Source: Tretioscincus oriximinensis (lineage: Eukaryota; Chordata; Lepidosauria; Squamata; Gymnophthalmidae). From it: a stretch of 64,000 nt of DNA. Location of the stretch: assembly GCA_022410635.1 (NCBI GenBank), contig JAJVDF010000654.1, positions 638,951 through 702,950 of the forward strand. Direction: 5' to 3'. Positions 46,471-58,439 of the stretch are shown here, piece after piece. A model generated the notes under the pieces. The model ran no database searches. It was not told where the DNA came from and was given only the letters and a program-made list of their open reading frames with translations. Numbering within the stretch: the first letter of the stretch is position 1; every line of letters begins with the position of its first letter. Position numbers and translations under genes: made by a program.

Positions 46471-47336
46471 AAAGACTGAAGGAGGGATTCTCTTTGTCCA
46501 AAAACAGTAGAATCTTATACACTTTATAAGATTATCTGCTCTTGTTCAAGTATGAGTTTTTGTAAACCAATGCCCAAGAATTTCACCCCGTTTTTGGCAC
46601 AGGGCAGGAAGTGACATCACAAATCGTGTCTTTTCTGGTCTCTGCTTCCTGGAATGGACCCCTGACATAACATCACTTTTGGTCCCATCCCTGGAAGTGA
46701 TGTCAAAAAAAGTTGTGTGCTTTGTGCACAAGTATAAACCAAAAATCTTGTGCATTTTGGGGCTCCAGGGTGAGATTTCCAGCTCGAAAAGTTCAAGTAC
46801 TGGTTACAAATGCTTATAAAACTATTGCTTTGGACTCAATCAACTGCTTTGAGTGCTCATTTTTGCAAAGATGTATATTTTCTTTGCTGCTTCATCCATT
46901 TTTGTCCAGAATTAAATTATTAAGAATTTCTGGGGTCAGTCTCCATATCTTTTGGAGATCCCTTATTCCAATTATAACAATTTGATGCTGCTTTCGCAAG
47001 AAGATAGTTTTGCGTTTAAACTCACATTGCTGCCAAAACGTTATGGGCTTTTGCAATACAATTTGGCCCATAAAAATATTCTATGTCTATGTTCTGTACC
47101 ACCCCTTGATGTACATTTTTAATTTTAATGGTTTTCTCCCATGNCAACCATTACATCTGTAGTCCATAATCTCAATAACGTTTCTATATACATTTTTTGT
47201 TGTTCACTTAAACTCAGAAGATTTTTCAAAAACATTGTTCTATTTTCTGAAGTATTTTTCCATAAGAAAGTATTTTTGTATAGTCTCACTCTGCAGCAAA
47301 AAAATAATGATCAGTCATCAGAATGGAAATAAAAAA

Positions 47337-47575
47337 GAGCCAGTTTCATGTAGTGGTTAGAGTGTGGGACTCTTATTTGGTAATCCCCTGGTTCGATTCC
47401 CCACTCCTCCATGAAAGCCAGCTGGGTGATCTTGGGCCAGTCACAGTTCTTTAGAACTCTCTCAGCCCCATCTACTTCACAGTGTCTGTTGTGGAGAAAG
47501 CAACAAAAGCTATGTGCACCACCCTGAGACCTTCAGGTATAGGGCAGGATATAAGCACAAATAAATAAATAAATA
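47337..47575 (+). repeat. tRNA-derived SINE, AAATA-tailed family
   Basis: The same structure as 397-643, with high identity including the gtagtggttagag A box, ggttcgattcc B box and the terminal AAATA repeats. It abuts the left edge of another dispersed repeat (47576-47975). Confidence 0.75.
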
Positions 47576-47975
47576 TTAACTGCCAGTTTTCTGTTTCTCT
47601 ACTTCCTGGCAGAATTCCTGTTTCCTATTTTATGGTTTTGTTTCTGCCTGCTTTTCTATGCTGGTTTTTCATGATGACAAGTACTTATAAAAGCTTGGAT
47701 GCCTAGCAGGGCCAAAAAAACACAGTAGTAACAACAACAAGCCATTTGTGAAAAAAGTGACCTAGAATAGCTGATGCTGTCCTGGCAGTGGGACCTGCTA
47801 GGAAGTGTAGTCTGAGCAGCAGGCAGCCTCTTTCATCCATCCTGCATGGGGACCTGATCTGTGGACTATCGCTCCCAGCCTCATTGCAGCTAGCCCTGGA
47901 AAGGAAGAAGCCAGTCCTGTCCCAGGAAACATTTTTGCTGCTTACAGGAAGTTAGCTGTGGGACGCATCTATACA
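47576..47975 (+). repeat. Unnamed dispersed repeat, uninterrupted copy
   Basis: It is the homologue of 4958-5770 without the hairpin insertion. It has several indels and no coding potential. Confidence 0.6.
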
Positions 47976-48459
47976 AAAACATTTTGCAGAACAGTGCAAT
48001 CTCTGGTTCCAAACAGCACTTCTAGGAAAGAGACAACACTAGAAAGTTTTGTAGATTTGAAAAAGAATCAGCAGAATTAAAACATATTCACAAACGTCAA
48101 ACCATCGGCAGGAGACTAAATGAAGACAATGGAATCCTGACATAATAAACAGATTATAATACCAGGTAACACCCCAGTTGATGTTTATTGGACAATTCCT
48201 CTCTGATTCGCAGCCAGCATCACTTTACATTACAGCATTCTGATAAGCTTACACCTCCATTCACATGTAAAAAATTAACTGTCATCATTATACTGATAAT
48301 GAACTTGACACCTCACCATATTTATTTGCAGTTTTATTGCTATTTTCACACTCCGCTTGCCTAAATAATCTGTGCCTAGGCACATCACTCTTTTCTGTTG
48401 GTTGCTAAGATGGTATTATCCCCCCCTTGCTAGGAAGTATGGCCCTGTGATGCTACTGG

Positions 48460-48600
48460 GCCTTACTTTGGACTATCTTGGAATAGGGGCTGACTATCCA
48501 TATCCCTTTGTAGATTCTGGCAGGCCCCATTCAGGCCTGCCATAGTCTACACTATTATGCAGGTAGCAGGTCCCTATTCCAAGACACTTCAGAACTAGTA
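48460..48600. repeat. Palindromic repeat family, diverged copy
   Basis: The sequence cttggaataggggctgac at the left and ccctattccaaga at the right frame arms containing gattctggcaggcc and ggcctgccatagtctacact. The same family as 43051-43129, decayed. Confidence 0.6.
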
Positions 48601-48920
48601 CAGTTAGGATAGTACACAATGCATGATATACTTTTCTACCTAACATGTCTAAACAAATAGGCTACCAAATATAGTATGTTACACTGCAAGGCTGGTTTTG
48701 AGTTTTAGAGAAGAGAAGAAATAACACTACTTAGTGTAAAGAAACAATTAGAACATTTCAGAAACTTTGTATTAAATTTTATGATGATACCTGGTGAAAG
48801 ACATTTGTAATTCTGTCTGCCCAATGTAGAATGTTAAAAGATATTGTTGTCAGGAAATGGCATCTACCATATAAGAGGGTGAACAAGTCCAATTACCATT
48901 GATATTGTGTGTGGGAATGT

Positions 48921-48958
48921 ATTAGGGTTCTATCTATTAGGGTTCTATCTATTAGGGT
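48921..48958 (+). repeat. 15-base tandem repeat, 2.5 copies
   Basis: The unit attagggttctatct is repeated twice and begins a third time. It is too short and irregular for telomere sequence. Confidence 0.85.
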
Positions 48959-49126
48959 GAACCATATTGTAGCTATTTTTATTTTAACCTTGCAAAAACG
49001 TACTGATCATTTATTCAGACGCGAGCATTTGTTAAGTGTGTCTACACGGACATCAAGTGTTGCTCCTGGTAAGGTAAAGTGAATGTTTTGTCTCAGCTGA
49101 ATGCAGCTAGGATGTATGATTTGGTG

Positions 49127-49400
49127 GTGGGGATTGCATGAGAATCTCATACATTTTATCAGGCTGTCCTCTTTCATGCAAAGCACAAATTCTTATACAG
49201 CAATGTACGGGAAATAACGCTAGGGCTGGAAGTGATATCATTGTGATGCCATTTCCACCCCTGCTTCCGGAAAGGCACCCTGGGGGACGGAAATCACATC
49301 ACAATGATGTCATTTCCAGTCTTTGTTTCCGGGAATGATATCCAGAGTGACATCACTTCCAATCCTGACCTAGAAATGACATCACAAAATTGTTGCACAC
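49127..49400. repeat. Repeats of a tgacatcacttcc type
   Basis: Words such as gtgatatcattgtgatg, aatgatgtcatttcc and gtgacatcacttcc recur in both orientations. The same words occur at 46580-46780 and inside the hAT element at 53.1-53.25 kb. They are probably remnants of related elements. Confidence 0.35.
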
Positions 49401-49617
49401 ACAGAGAAGACTCAAATGCCCAAGGGGCTCCCGCTGCAAGATTTCCCACTGGAAAACTCCCAGTATTGATGTGATAGTCTCTGAAATCAGAAGCACATAT
49501 GTAAAAACCTGGAGGCCTGGTATAAGGTGCTGCTTCTGGGTCAGGGTAACCATAACATGTTATGAAAAACTATAATTGTTTAGTCTGAAAATACTCTTAA
49601 TAAAAATGGTTACTAGT

Positions 49618-49835
49618 TGAAAAAGAAGAACTGGGTTTTTATACCCCACTTTTCTGACCCNAAGGGACTTAAAGCAACTTACTTGCTATTTTTCAGCCAA
49701 AGGCTTGCATTCTATCTTCCCCACCATGCTACGATATGATTGTTCCAATTTATCTCTTTACAATTTCTTGCCTTCAAATAGTTGGCTTGGCTAGAACTGA
49801 GACCAGTAGAGGGTGCTCAGATGTGATTGCTTGAG
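49618..49835 (-). repeat. Diverged SINE, TTC-tailed family, partial
   Basis: On the minus strand the tail is reduced to gttcttctttttc. The body retains gtggggtataaaaaccc, gatagaatgcaagcctttgg and the agccaactatttg part. The tRNA head is missing. Confidence 0.55.
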
Positions 49836-51365
49836 TAGACAAGTAGATAGACTTGATAAACACAGATGCCAAACTTGAACAAAACTGCATCTTTTATTAA
49901 CGTTGATGGGATTATAATTACAAACTGCAACTGGTTAAAAAGGAAGGCGGCTGGCTGTAGTCTTCTTGTAGCAAAGAGACACAAACATCAAAAGACTAAA
50001 TGAATACAAGGCCACATTTGAGCGTGGGCAGGGGCAGAATGGTTGCTTGACTCAAGCAATGAGCTGTGCAGGGCACCATAATGGCCATGGGNCCAGTCTA
50101 ATCCATGGACGGGGGTCACTGGAGTGGGTGACTTAAACGTTAGCTGCAGCCCTGGATACATGCATATCGTATACTTCGTTGTCATGTGTTAGATCCAGTA
50201 GCGTTGAATGCCATTTTCACTTGAATGCCTTGGAGGAAAACAACAAAACGAGAGCGCTTCAGATTGTGGACATGGATTGATATCACACAGAGAAAACAAT
50301 GAATGAGCCAATTAAAAAACCCTGTGGGATGGGGCTTTTCCATAATATTCTCAAATAAATATTCTTATCATTTCTGGCTAAAGTAAGAACTTGGGATATA
50401 GTATATAATCAAGTATTTCCCTTATTGCACCAATGCATATAATTCATTTTTCTTTCATATGGGGTGGTGATGCGCCTTGGGAGGTCTGGCAGCGGCTGTC
50501 TCTCCTGCTCCAGCAATGGTCTCTCCAATCAGACAGTAAGGGAGGCGGGAATTACACCCCTCTCGTTGTCTGATTGGATGGACTATCGCAAATTCTGTCT
50601 TATATATTGGGTAATGGAAATAATCGCTTCTTCAGAAGAACACAATGAAGCAATGTACTTCAAGGCTTCCTTCAGAACAAAACTACGGTATATATTATTT
50701 TAATTTGTTCAGAACCATTGTATAAGCATCCGGCAAAGCCATTCTAAAAATAATACACAACATTCCCTTTTGAAAAGTAATATTTCCTTTTCACAGATAA
50801 TTTTCATTTTTCCAATCAATATCGGTCTGTTTTATCTGATTGAAGAGCAATATTTTTCACCAGTTAATGAAGGCCAGTTTCTCAAGCCCGTTAGCCTCAG
50901 AAGAAGTTAAATGAAAATGTTATGAGGCACACCCAAATGCTTGGCTGCGATCCAGACTAGAATTCCTCTAAAGGGCAGGCACAGGCTACCATCAGCTTAT
51001 CCTCCTTTCTGTGTCAACTGAGATAAGATGCTTGCTGAGTCAGTTTCTTGGAAAATACCGATTTGTAATACATAGCTTGAGATTTACTGTACATGCTAAA
51101 AATGTGTGTAAGCATCACTCTAATACAGCAGAAAAGCGCTGTTCAGAAGGATGAAGGTGTCTGTGTGATTACTAGAAGTTAATACTATTTATTTTTAGAA
51201 AATTTCATTCAGCATATATGTATGAGGCAAAATTGTAAAGGTTCTTGCATGTAATTGAATCACAGGAATTAACAAAAAAAAACTAGAAATGAATTTAAAC
51301 AATCTGTTTAAATAATGAATGGATGTTTTCTGATGTCTCATTAAGCCATGATTTCATAACTGAGG

Positions 51366-52500
51366 GTAGGTTCTCACTGGAGGAAAAAACGGGTGTGAAT
51401 CCTGTGTGAAATCTAAGTGTCCGCGCTGTGTTTCCTTTTAAACCGAATTCAAATTAGTTTGGCACTTAAGTGGACTCACAACAACGGGGTCTTTGTGGGA
51501 GGGTCCCCCAAAGAACTGGGTTAAACGTAGGTTTTCTTCATTCTGTTTTTTTTCTGCTCTCACTATGGTTTGAGGCCTGTTTGCTGGGCATGGTTTGTGT
51601 GAGGAGGGAAAAGGGGAGGGCTGTATATTCCCTCATAGCCAATAGGCATCATAGGTGATCCCCAGCTGGGATGCCTTGGCATGCCTTTGAATTGATCAGT
51701 TCACATTTGCCTTCCAAATGCAACATCTCTCTCATCCCTTTTCCCAATAACTAGATGAGTGGGCTGAGTGGCTGAAACAGTTCTGCTACCTAGTGGTAAT
51801 CAGGGTGCAATTACCGGCTTTGTTTCTGAAGGAAACAAAAGACTTTGTTTTCAGTGGTTTCCATGGAGATTAATGGAGCTGACAGAGCAGTTAGCTATAA
51901 GGCTCTAACTTAAGGCAGCTTTAAATCAGTTTCAATAGTGTTAATTTATGTGTTCCCTTTTATTTTTTAGAATGTCTTATTAAAGTTATCCAGGCTGGTT
52001 GTTGTCACCACTTTTTCTGACAATCTATCAAATAACCATCAATTTTGTGCAAGAGTGGGTATGAGAGAGAATCATGGAATGAAGGGCTGAATCCAGCAGT
52101 TCATAAAGAATCCCTCATCCTCACTGTGAACTAGTCTATTGTGGAGGCATTTTGGAGACCAGAAATTAGAGACAGGAGGAACTGCATAACGCTGTCATTG
52201 CTTTGATTTGTAAATATGCAGGTGTGCAAAAGTAGCTTTGTTTTTGAACATGAGGTTAAGGGAATGGAAACCTTACCAGGCGCCTTCTTCCCTTTGAAGC
52301 AGTGGGATTGGCAGTGAAAAACATATTCAGGCCACAAATATCCACCGGGTTTTTCTGTAATGGGGACAGTTACTCCGAAGCGAAACTGTCCCCGTGTGGC
52401 TGGAAATCCAGTTTAGACCTGAGTAAAAACCCTAGTTTCATATGGGGCGACTCTGGTTTCACTCTCCTTCTAAAACATTTTTTTCTCCAGTGAGAACGAA
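51366..52500. mobile_element. Possible DNA transposon with weak terminal inverted repeats
   Basis: ttctcactggaggaaaaaa near 51371 matches the reverse complement of tttttttctccagtgagaa near 52476-52494. The 1.1 kb between them has no recognisable transposase. It could be a decayed nonautonomous element or chance. Confidence 0.3.
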
Positions 52501-52607
52501 GTTTTCGTGTTTCAAAACGATATGTAGTGGTACCTATTATTTTTGTATATAACAATTCAGTGTTTCCATAGAGAAGGTTGTACATTACCAATTTGCCCCT
52601 ATATAAA

Positions 52608-52892
52608 GCTTGGATAGTTTCAAGACAGGACTAGACAGGTTTATGGACACTAAGGGTATAAATGGATACTAAGATAGTTGTCTGGATGTAGCCTCCGGGA
52701 TGGAGCAACAGGCAGGACTCTTGAAATACCATTTGCAGGGAGTCATGCACAGGAGCATATTTTGCTTTCCTCTGTTCGGACTGCCCAGGTGCATCTGGTG
52801 GGCCTCTGTGTGACACAGAATGCTGGACTCGATGGGCTGTGGCCTGATCCAGTATGGCTCTTCTTATGTTCTTATGTTCTTATGTTCTTATA
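52608..52892 (+). repeat. CR1-like LINE 3' end
   Basis: It is a well-preserved last 285 bases: ttggatagtttcaagacagg, gactgcccaggtgcatctgg and four ttcttatg-type repeats at the end. It lies about 500 bases beyond the DMC1 stop. Confidence 0.75.
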
Positions 52893-53034
52893 AAACTGTT
52901 TCAAAAGACTGCATTACTCTCTAGTCATTATAAGTCACAATAAGCTTTCAACATTCCAAATTTGAAGTAAGCAAGATATGTAACTAATAATTTAGTAACT
53001 TCAGTAATTTAGTAACTTTATCTGTAATCTAGTG

Positions 53035-53357
53035 CACTGGTTTCCAACCCATGGGTCATGACCTCAAATGTGATTACAAAGGGTTTTCTGTGGGATCAAG
53101 ACATCACAGCTTATCTCCCGTTTCGATGTCAGTTCCGGTTCCAGTTCTGGGAATGACATCTTGAATGATCTCATGTCTGCCTCCTGTTTCAGAAATGACA
53201 CCTTGAATGATGTCATTTCCTGTTCCTGGTTCCAGAAATGGTATTTTTGAGTGAAAGGTGGGGCCAAAAGTGACATGCTGGAAGAGGCTGGGTCAGGCTG
53301 CATGAGAATGGGTCTCTATAAATAGGGTCATGACTTGAAAAAGGTTGGGAACCGCTG
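53035..53357. mobile_element. hAT-type MITE with 8-bp target duplication, in the DMC1 3' UTR position
   Basis: The ends are inverted repeats (cactggtttccaaccc at the left, gttgggaaccgctg at the right). They are flanked by the identical 8-bp duplication atctagtg at 53027-53034 and 53358-53365. TIR style and 8-bp duplication are hAT hallmarks. There is no transposase. It lies 44 bases past the DMC1 stop on the 3' side. Confidence 0.85.
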
Positions 53358-53401
53358 ATCTAGTGGCTGAAAGCACCTGTCTTACAAAGTACCTGACTTG
53401 G

Positions 53402-53471
53402 CTATTCTTTAGCATCTCCAATTCCTCCAGCAGTTATTGCAAATGTGGCTTCATTCTCTGGCATTTCAGGA
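53402..53471 (-). CDS. DMC1: DMC1 terminal coding exon
   Basis: The exon follows gtttcttctcag and encodes [19 protein letters not shown] then DAKE and TAG at 53404-53402. This is the typical DMC1 C-terminus. Confidence 0.95.
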
Positions 53472-56400
53472 CTGAGAAGAAACAGAAACAGACTCAACTT
53501 TTCAGTAACAGGATATTTAAACAAAACTATTGTGTTTCAATTTGGCTCCAAAGTATAGAGATGTAAATAATTTTTAACAGGTGCTTGGTTCATTTCCCAT
53601 CTGAAGCTACTTTATTACTTCTTGGAGGTCCAACTGCATCCAAGATTTAACCCACTTTTGATCAGAGTCAGAGAAAACATCAGAAAAGTATCAACCTGTT
53701 TTGTCTTCTACATTCGCTAACCTTAAAAATCCACCTTTAGGTTAGATAATGTGGGAAGTAGCTAGTGATTTTGCTAGTGTGTGCTCTCCCTCTGAAGATG
53801 GATTGAATTTCGAATTGTGGCAGGGCTTTCAGATTAATAAATTACCTATCATATATTTTGGCAATACGCAGTTCTCCTCTTCCCTTCCTCAAACTAATTC
53901 TTGTCGTTGAAGCATGAGCCAGGATGTGGCCCCCAATGGGCTTTTTGGGATCTGCCTGAAAACTGAATAGGAATAAGAAAAATGTCATCACTGCGCTTTA
54001 AGCTTCACACTTCAAAATATCATTAAATGGTTTCCAGAGCTTACTGTGAGTGAATTTGGTCTCCTGTATGACACAACAACACATCATTTTTCTATTCGGG
54101 GCAAATGGGAATTCAGAAACCCTGCCTGTTGTTCCATCCCACAGGCAGGATCAAGAGATCTATCCTAGTATTTATACTATAACCTTGGCTTCCATGAACT
54201 TGTCTAATCTTGTCTTAAAGCTATCCAGGCTGCTAACTACCTAACTAAAGCAACACATATACATGAAAAAGATACATAAATTTTCCATGAAACCCTGGTA
54301 TAATTCCTTGCTTATGATTGGACAATCTATATATCTGTTGGCAATGGCTGCTAGCTCCCCTTACTGCTGGGGAAGTGAATTTAAAGGAGGTTAGGCAGGC
54401 TGCTAACGCTTGGATCGAGGGTGTGTGTGGTGGTTCTCATCATCACTGCTTTTTCCATTTTGGGTTTCATGCTAATGTAGAGGCAAAGGTTTTCCATTGC
54501 TTAATTATTTTGTCAAGAACCAGTGTGTAAATGTTAACTTAACCAGAGCCGTTAAGGCCCGCTTTTCTCTGTAATGGGAAAAAGTTGGGAGGTAGTCAAA
54601 AATCTACATCAAATAATTCTTGTACCAGTTTCAGCTGCAAGTAGAAGATAAGCGATAGTGCTTTAATTAGGTGTTTGTAATTGGGAGTGGGAAGCTCACT
54701 CTCAATGAAATCTTCTGAAAAGGACACTGTACTATTGGTTCACTGGCAACATCTTGGATAGCTTCAAGACAGGACTAGAGAGGTTTATGGAAACCAAGGG
54801 TATAAATGGGTACTAGGATGCTGCCTCCTTGATGGAGCAACAGGCAGGACTCCTGAAATATCATTTGCAGGGGGTCATGGACAGGTGCATATTTTGCTTT
54901 CCTCTGTTCGGATTGCCTAGGTGCATCTGGTGGATCTTTTTATAAGACAGAATGCTGGAATGGATGGGCTCTGCCCCGACTCACTATGGCTCTTCTTACG
55001 TTCTTACCTGGTAATTATCCAGAGAAAGGTTAAAGATGGCAACTGATTCTATTCAGTACATAAGAACATAAGAGAAGCCCTACTGAATCAGGCCTCAGCC
55101 CATCTAGCCAACCTTCTGTCTCACCCAGTGGCCCACCAATTGCCCCTGGGCAGTCTGGAATAGAAGAAGGCAAAATCTTCAATTGTAAGTATTTCAGGAA
55201 TCCTGCCTGCTGCTCCATCTCAGAGACAGTATCAAGACATCCGTCCTAGTAGCTGATTATGCCCTTGACATCCATGAGCTTGTCTAATCCTGTCTTAAAG
55301 CATTCCAGGCTGCTAGCTGTCACCACCACTTCTGGAAATAAATTCCAAAGACCGATGACCCTCTGAGTGAAAAAATATTTTCCCTTGCCTGCCCTCACTC
55401 TTCTGCCCATCAGTTTCAAAGAATGCCCCCTGGTACTAGTTTTATGTGACAGAGATTTTTTCTCTATTCACTTATCCATCCCGTGCATGGTTTTATACAA
55501 TTCAATTAGATCACCTCTCAAATGCCATCTTTCAAGACTGAAGAGGCTGAGATGTTGCAGTCGGATTTGCTTTTTGGAACTCTGTAACAAGTAGCTATGG
55601 ATGATTTTCTGTTTTGTTTGTATTGCTGTAACTTGCAAGATGCCCTTCATGAATCTGAAGTGACACTAGTTTTACTTTGTCTGGATTATGCTTTTGCTTT
55701 TCAACAAAACTACTTTTTATAGCTCAATTTTTTTGGCCACTCTACAAAGGTTTGGCTAAGGGAAAGTTCCCTTTTCTGTGTTTTTTGAAAATCATACGGG
55801 GAAAAAATTGCTTACGTCATAGTTGCTCCTGGGTCAGCAGTCATTTGGTTGGTAATAAACACAGCCACATTATATTCTTCAGTAAAAAGCAAGGCCCAAG
55901 GGAAGAATACAAAAAACATTACAGGATAAAGAATATCTCTCTACTACAGGATAAGCAGAGTAACTGCTTACTTGCCATGACCTTGACTAGCTTTTCTAGT
56001 AATAAATCACATTTATAAGATGCCAGTTACAGCAATATAGTAAATTGCTCACCATGTTTCTAATAACTATAATTTTGCTACAGTACTGATAATGTTTAGA
56101 AAGAATGCAAACCCTTATGCAGCCAAATTACATCTGGGGTCGCATGATTTCTGCTGCTTCAAAGGCAGAGGGGGCACTTATCCAGAATTTTCATCCTTAC
56201 AGCAGGGAGCTCTAGTCATGCTTCACCTTCACCCTGGCTTCTTGCTACAAAAGAACTGAAGGCAGGGAATGACCCTTCTGGCTGAAAACCTTGTGAAAGG
56301 CAAAGAAAATGACTTCCCGAGCCAGCACTATACTATTCAATCCAAAGGGTGTGTACATCAAGTAAGTCCATACATTGCATGATGGAGTAGAAGAGTAGAA

Positions 56401-58346
56401 GAGCAGCAGAAAGAGGTGCTATTTCCAACATGTCTTCAGTCCTAAAACTAGGATTAACACAAGAAAAAGTGTTTTTTCCTAGTTTAGTCCAGGGCTGAAA
56501 ATGGATTCAAAGTGTGACCAAACAGGGTCAATAATCTGCTTGAAAGTTGAATGTGGTTTTTTTCATGCTATCCTAGAGGGAGGTTGGTGTGATTGCCATC
56601 CTAGCAGCAATGTGGGAAAAACGTATACCTTGCTTTANAAAATACTGGAAAGCAGCTACTATAGCATTTTTCCCTGGAGTATACTTGCCAAACCATCCTA
56701 AGCAGTGAAGACGCACGTCTGGGAATTCAGTACAAGGCACATGCGAGAATGGTGCACATCTGGAAATTTCATGCCAGAAAATTCCCTCGATGTCCAGTCC
56801 CAGAACCCACTGACTGACAGGGTCAGTGTCTGTTCTTAACACTGCTGCCTATGTCTTGTAGACAGCAGAATAATTATCATAGTAGCATGAGGATCGATTT
56901 CAGCACCATAGAAGCATGCGTCCTACTCCTGACCCTTGGTCACACACTTATATTTAAACCCTCTTCAGTCTAGTTGTTTCTTTGTTTATGTAGAAAAATG
57001 ATTAAACTCATTATTCAGGAGTGAAGAAGGTTTAAAAGTAGATGTGTAATCAGGATTTTAATGATTTAAGCTGAGGGCGGGAGCAGGGGCACAACAACGG
57101 TCACCATACCATTCCAGTCCACGGGAGGAGTCCCAGAATTGCTGTTTTCCCAACAATACAGAATGTTGTTACAACTTTGACATTATTCACAACCCCATCT
57201 CTCCTCATAGCTGTAATGGAACTTTCAAAAATGCTAAAGAGCTGTTCATTAACATCTGGCTTGCTTCTCATACCTTCTGATATTTTCTGAAGTCTTGACA
57301 ACATCTGAGCAAGTTTCTGTTGCCTTTCTGCCAGTTCCCCACGGCCACTAAAGTCTACACGAAATAGTGCCATAACAGAATCTATGATCTGCAAAAATGA
57401 TAAATCATTTTGAAGCATCTTGCTGAAGTGATGTGACCTTTTTTCAACCACATTGTGGAGTGCAGACTTTCACTTTGTTTTTCAAAGAAACAGTCAAGTT
57501 AGTCTGGGACCAGAAAATCTAGCAAGGAAGTCTTTAGCACTTTAGAGACTAACAAGAAATAAAATATGTGGCATGAGCTTTCATAAACAAGTTTACTTCT
57601 TCAGATACTGTAGATACTTTCACAATTATCTGAATCCAGCCTTAAGGTGGAATAAAGAAATACTATCACTGATAATGAAATCCCCATTGTCTCTACTCTG
57701 CCTCACAAGTCTGACTTGTTTTTTAATAGCCTTGCAGTAGCAGTAATTTGGATATAATTTAGTCCAGAAAAAAACCAGATTAAGCTCATTCTTCAAGACT
57801 GAAGAAGGTTTAAAAGTAAAGGTGTGACCTGGGATGAGTTTTTTTCATCATCAAAGTATGCGTGGGCTATGAGACGGTTATAGAAAAAACTCCAAAGGAC
57901 TTTTTTAATGTCATCCACATCTTCCTTAGGAAATTATTTATATATTTTTTTAAAATTGTAACTCCTATACTTGTTTGCCCTTGTTCCCTTGGGTGTCCTG
58001 CCAAGTTTGCTTTTCATTTTGTTAGANCTTTGGTGCGTACAGTGTGTATTATAGGAGAAACATGAGAACAATAAGAACTTGGAAAAACGATATTGTTGGA
58101 TGAGGCAAATTGGACAATTCTTAATTATAATAATTTATTTATTTACCACAATTTCTGATATCTGAATGCTGGAGGAAAATGCAGTTATATGAGTACAGAG
58201 AATGCATAGAAGCACCTTTTTTTGGAGCTAGGAAAAGAATCATTTAAAGAACAAGGAGATTACAAATAATAGGAATTTTCTTACCTTTAATGTGAATTAG
58301 ATCACTAGTGTGTGGATGCTACCACTTTCAATATTCTTTTGAGCCA

Positions 58347-58439
<93 letters not shown>

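Larger units (their letters stand above)
44561..53034. other. Spacer between the DDX17 promoter and DMC1
   Basis: It holds the CR1 pair at 45.2-46.5 kb, the SINE at 47.34 kb, the unnamed repeat at 47.6 kb, a palindrome at 48.5 kb, a SINE at 49.6 kb and a CR1 at 52.6 kb. I see no exon or conserved ORF in the remainder (for example 46500-47330, 49850-51360). Confidence 0.6.

Noticed and set aside
48921..48958. Possible interstitial telomere repeat
   Set aside because: The ttaggg words sit in a 15-base unit, not a 6-base array.
57101..57273. Open frame continuing the DMC1 Walker B exon
   Set aside because: The exon ends at 57274 with a good donor, and the true continuation is the exon at 55816-55876. 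The rest is intron read-through.
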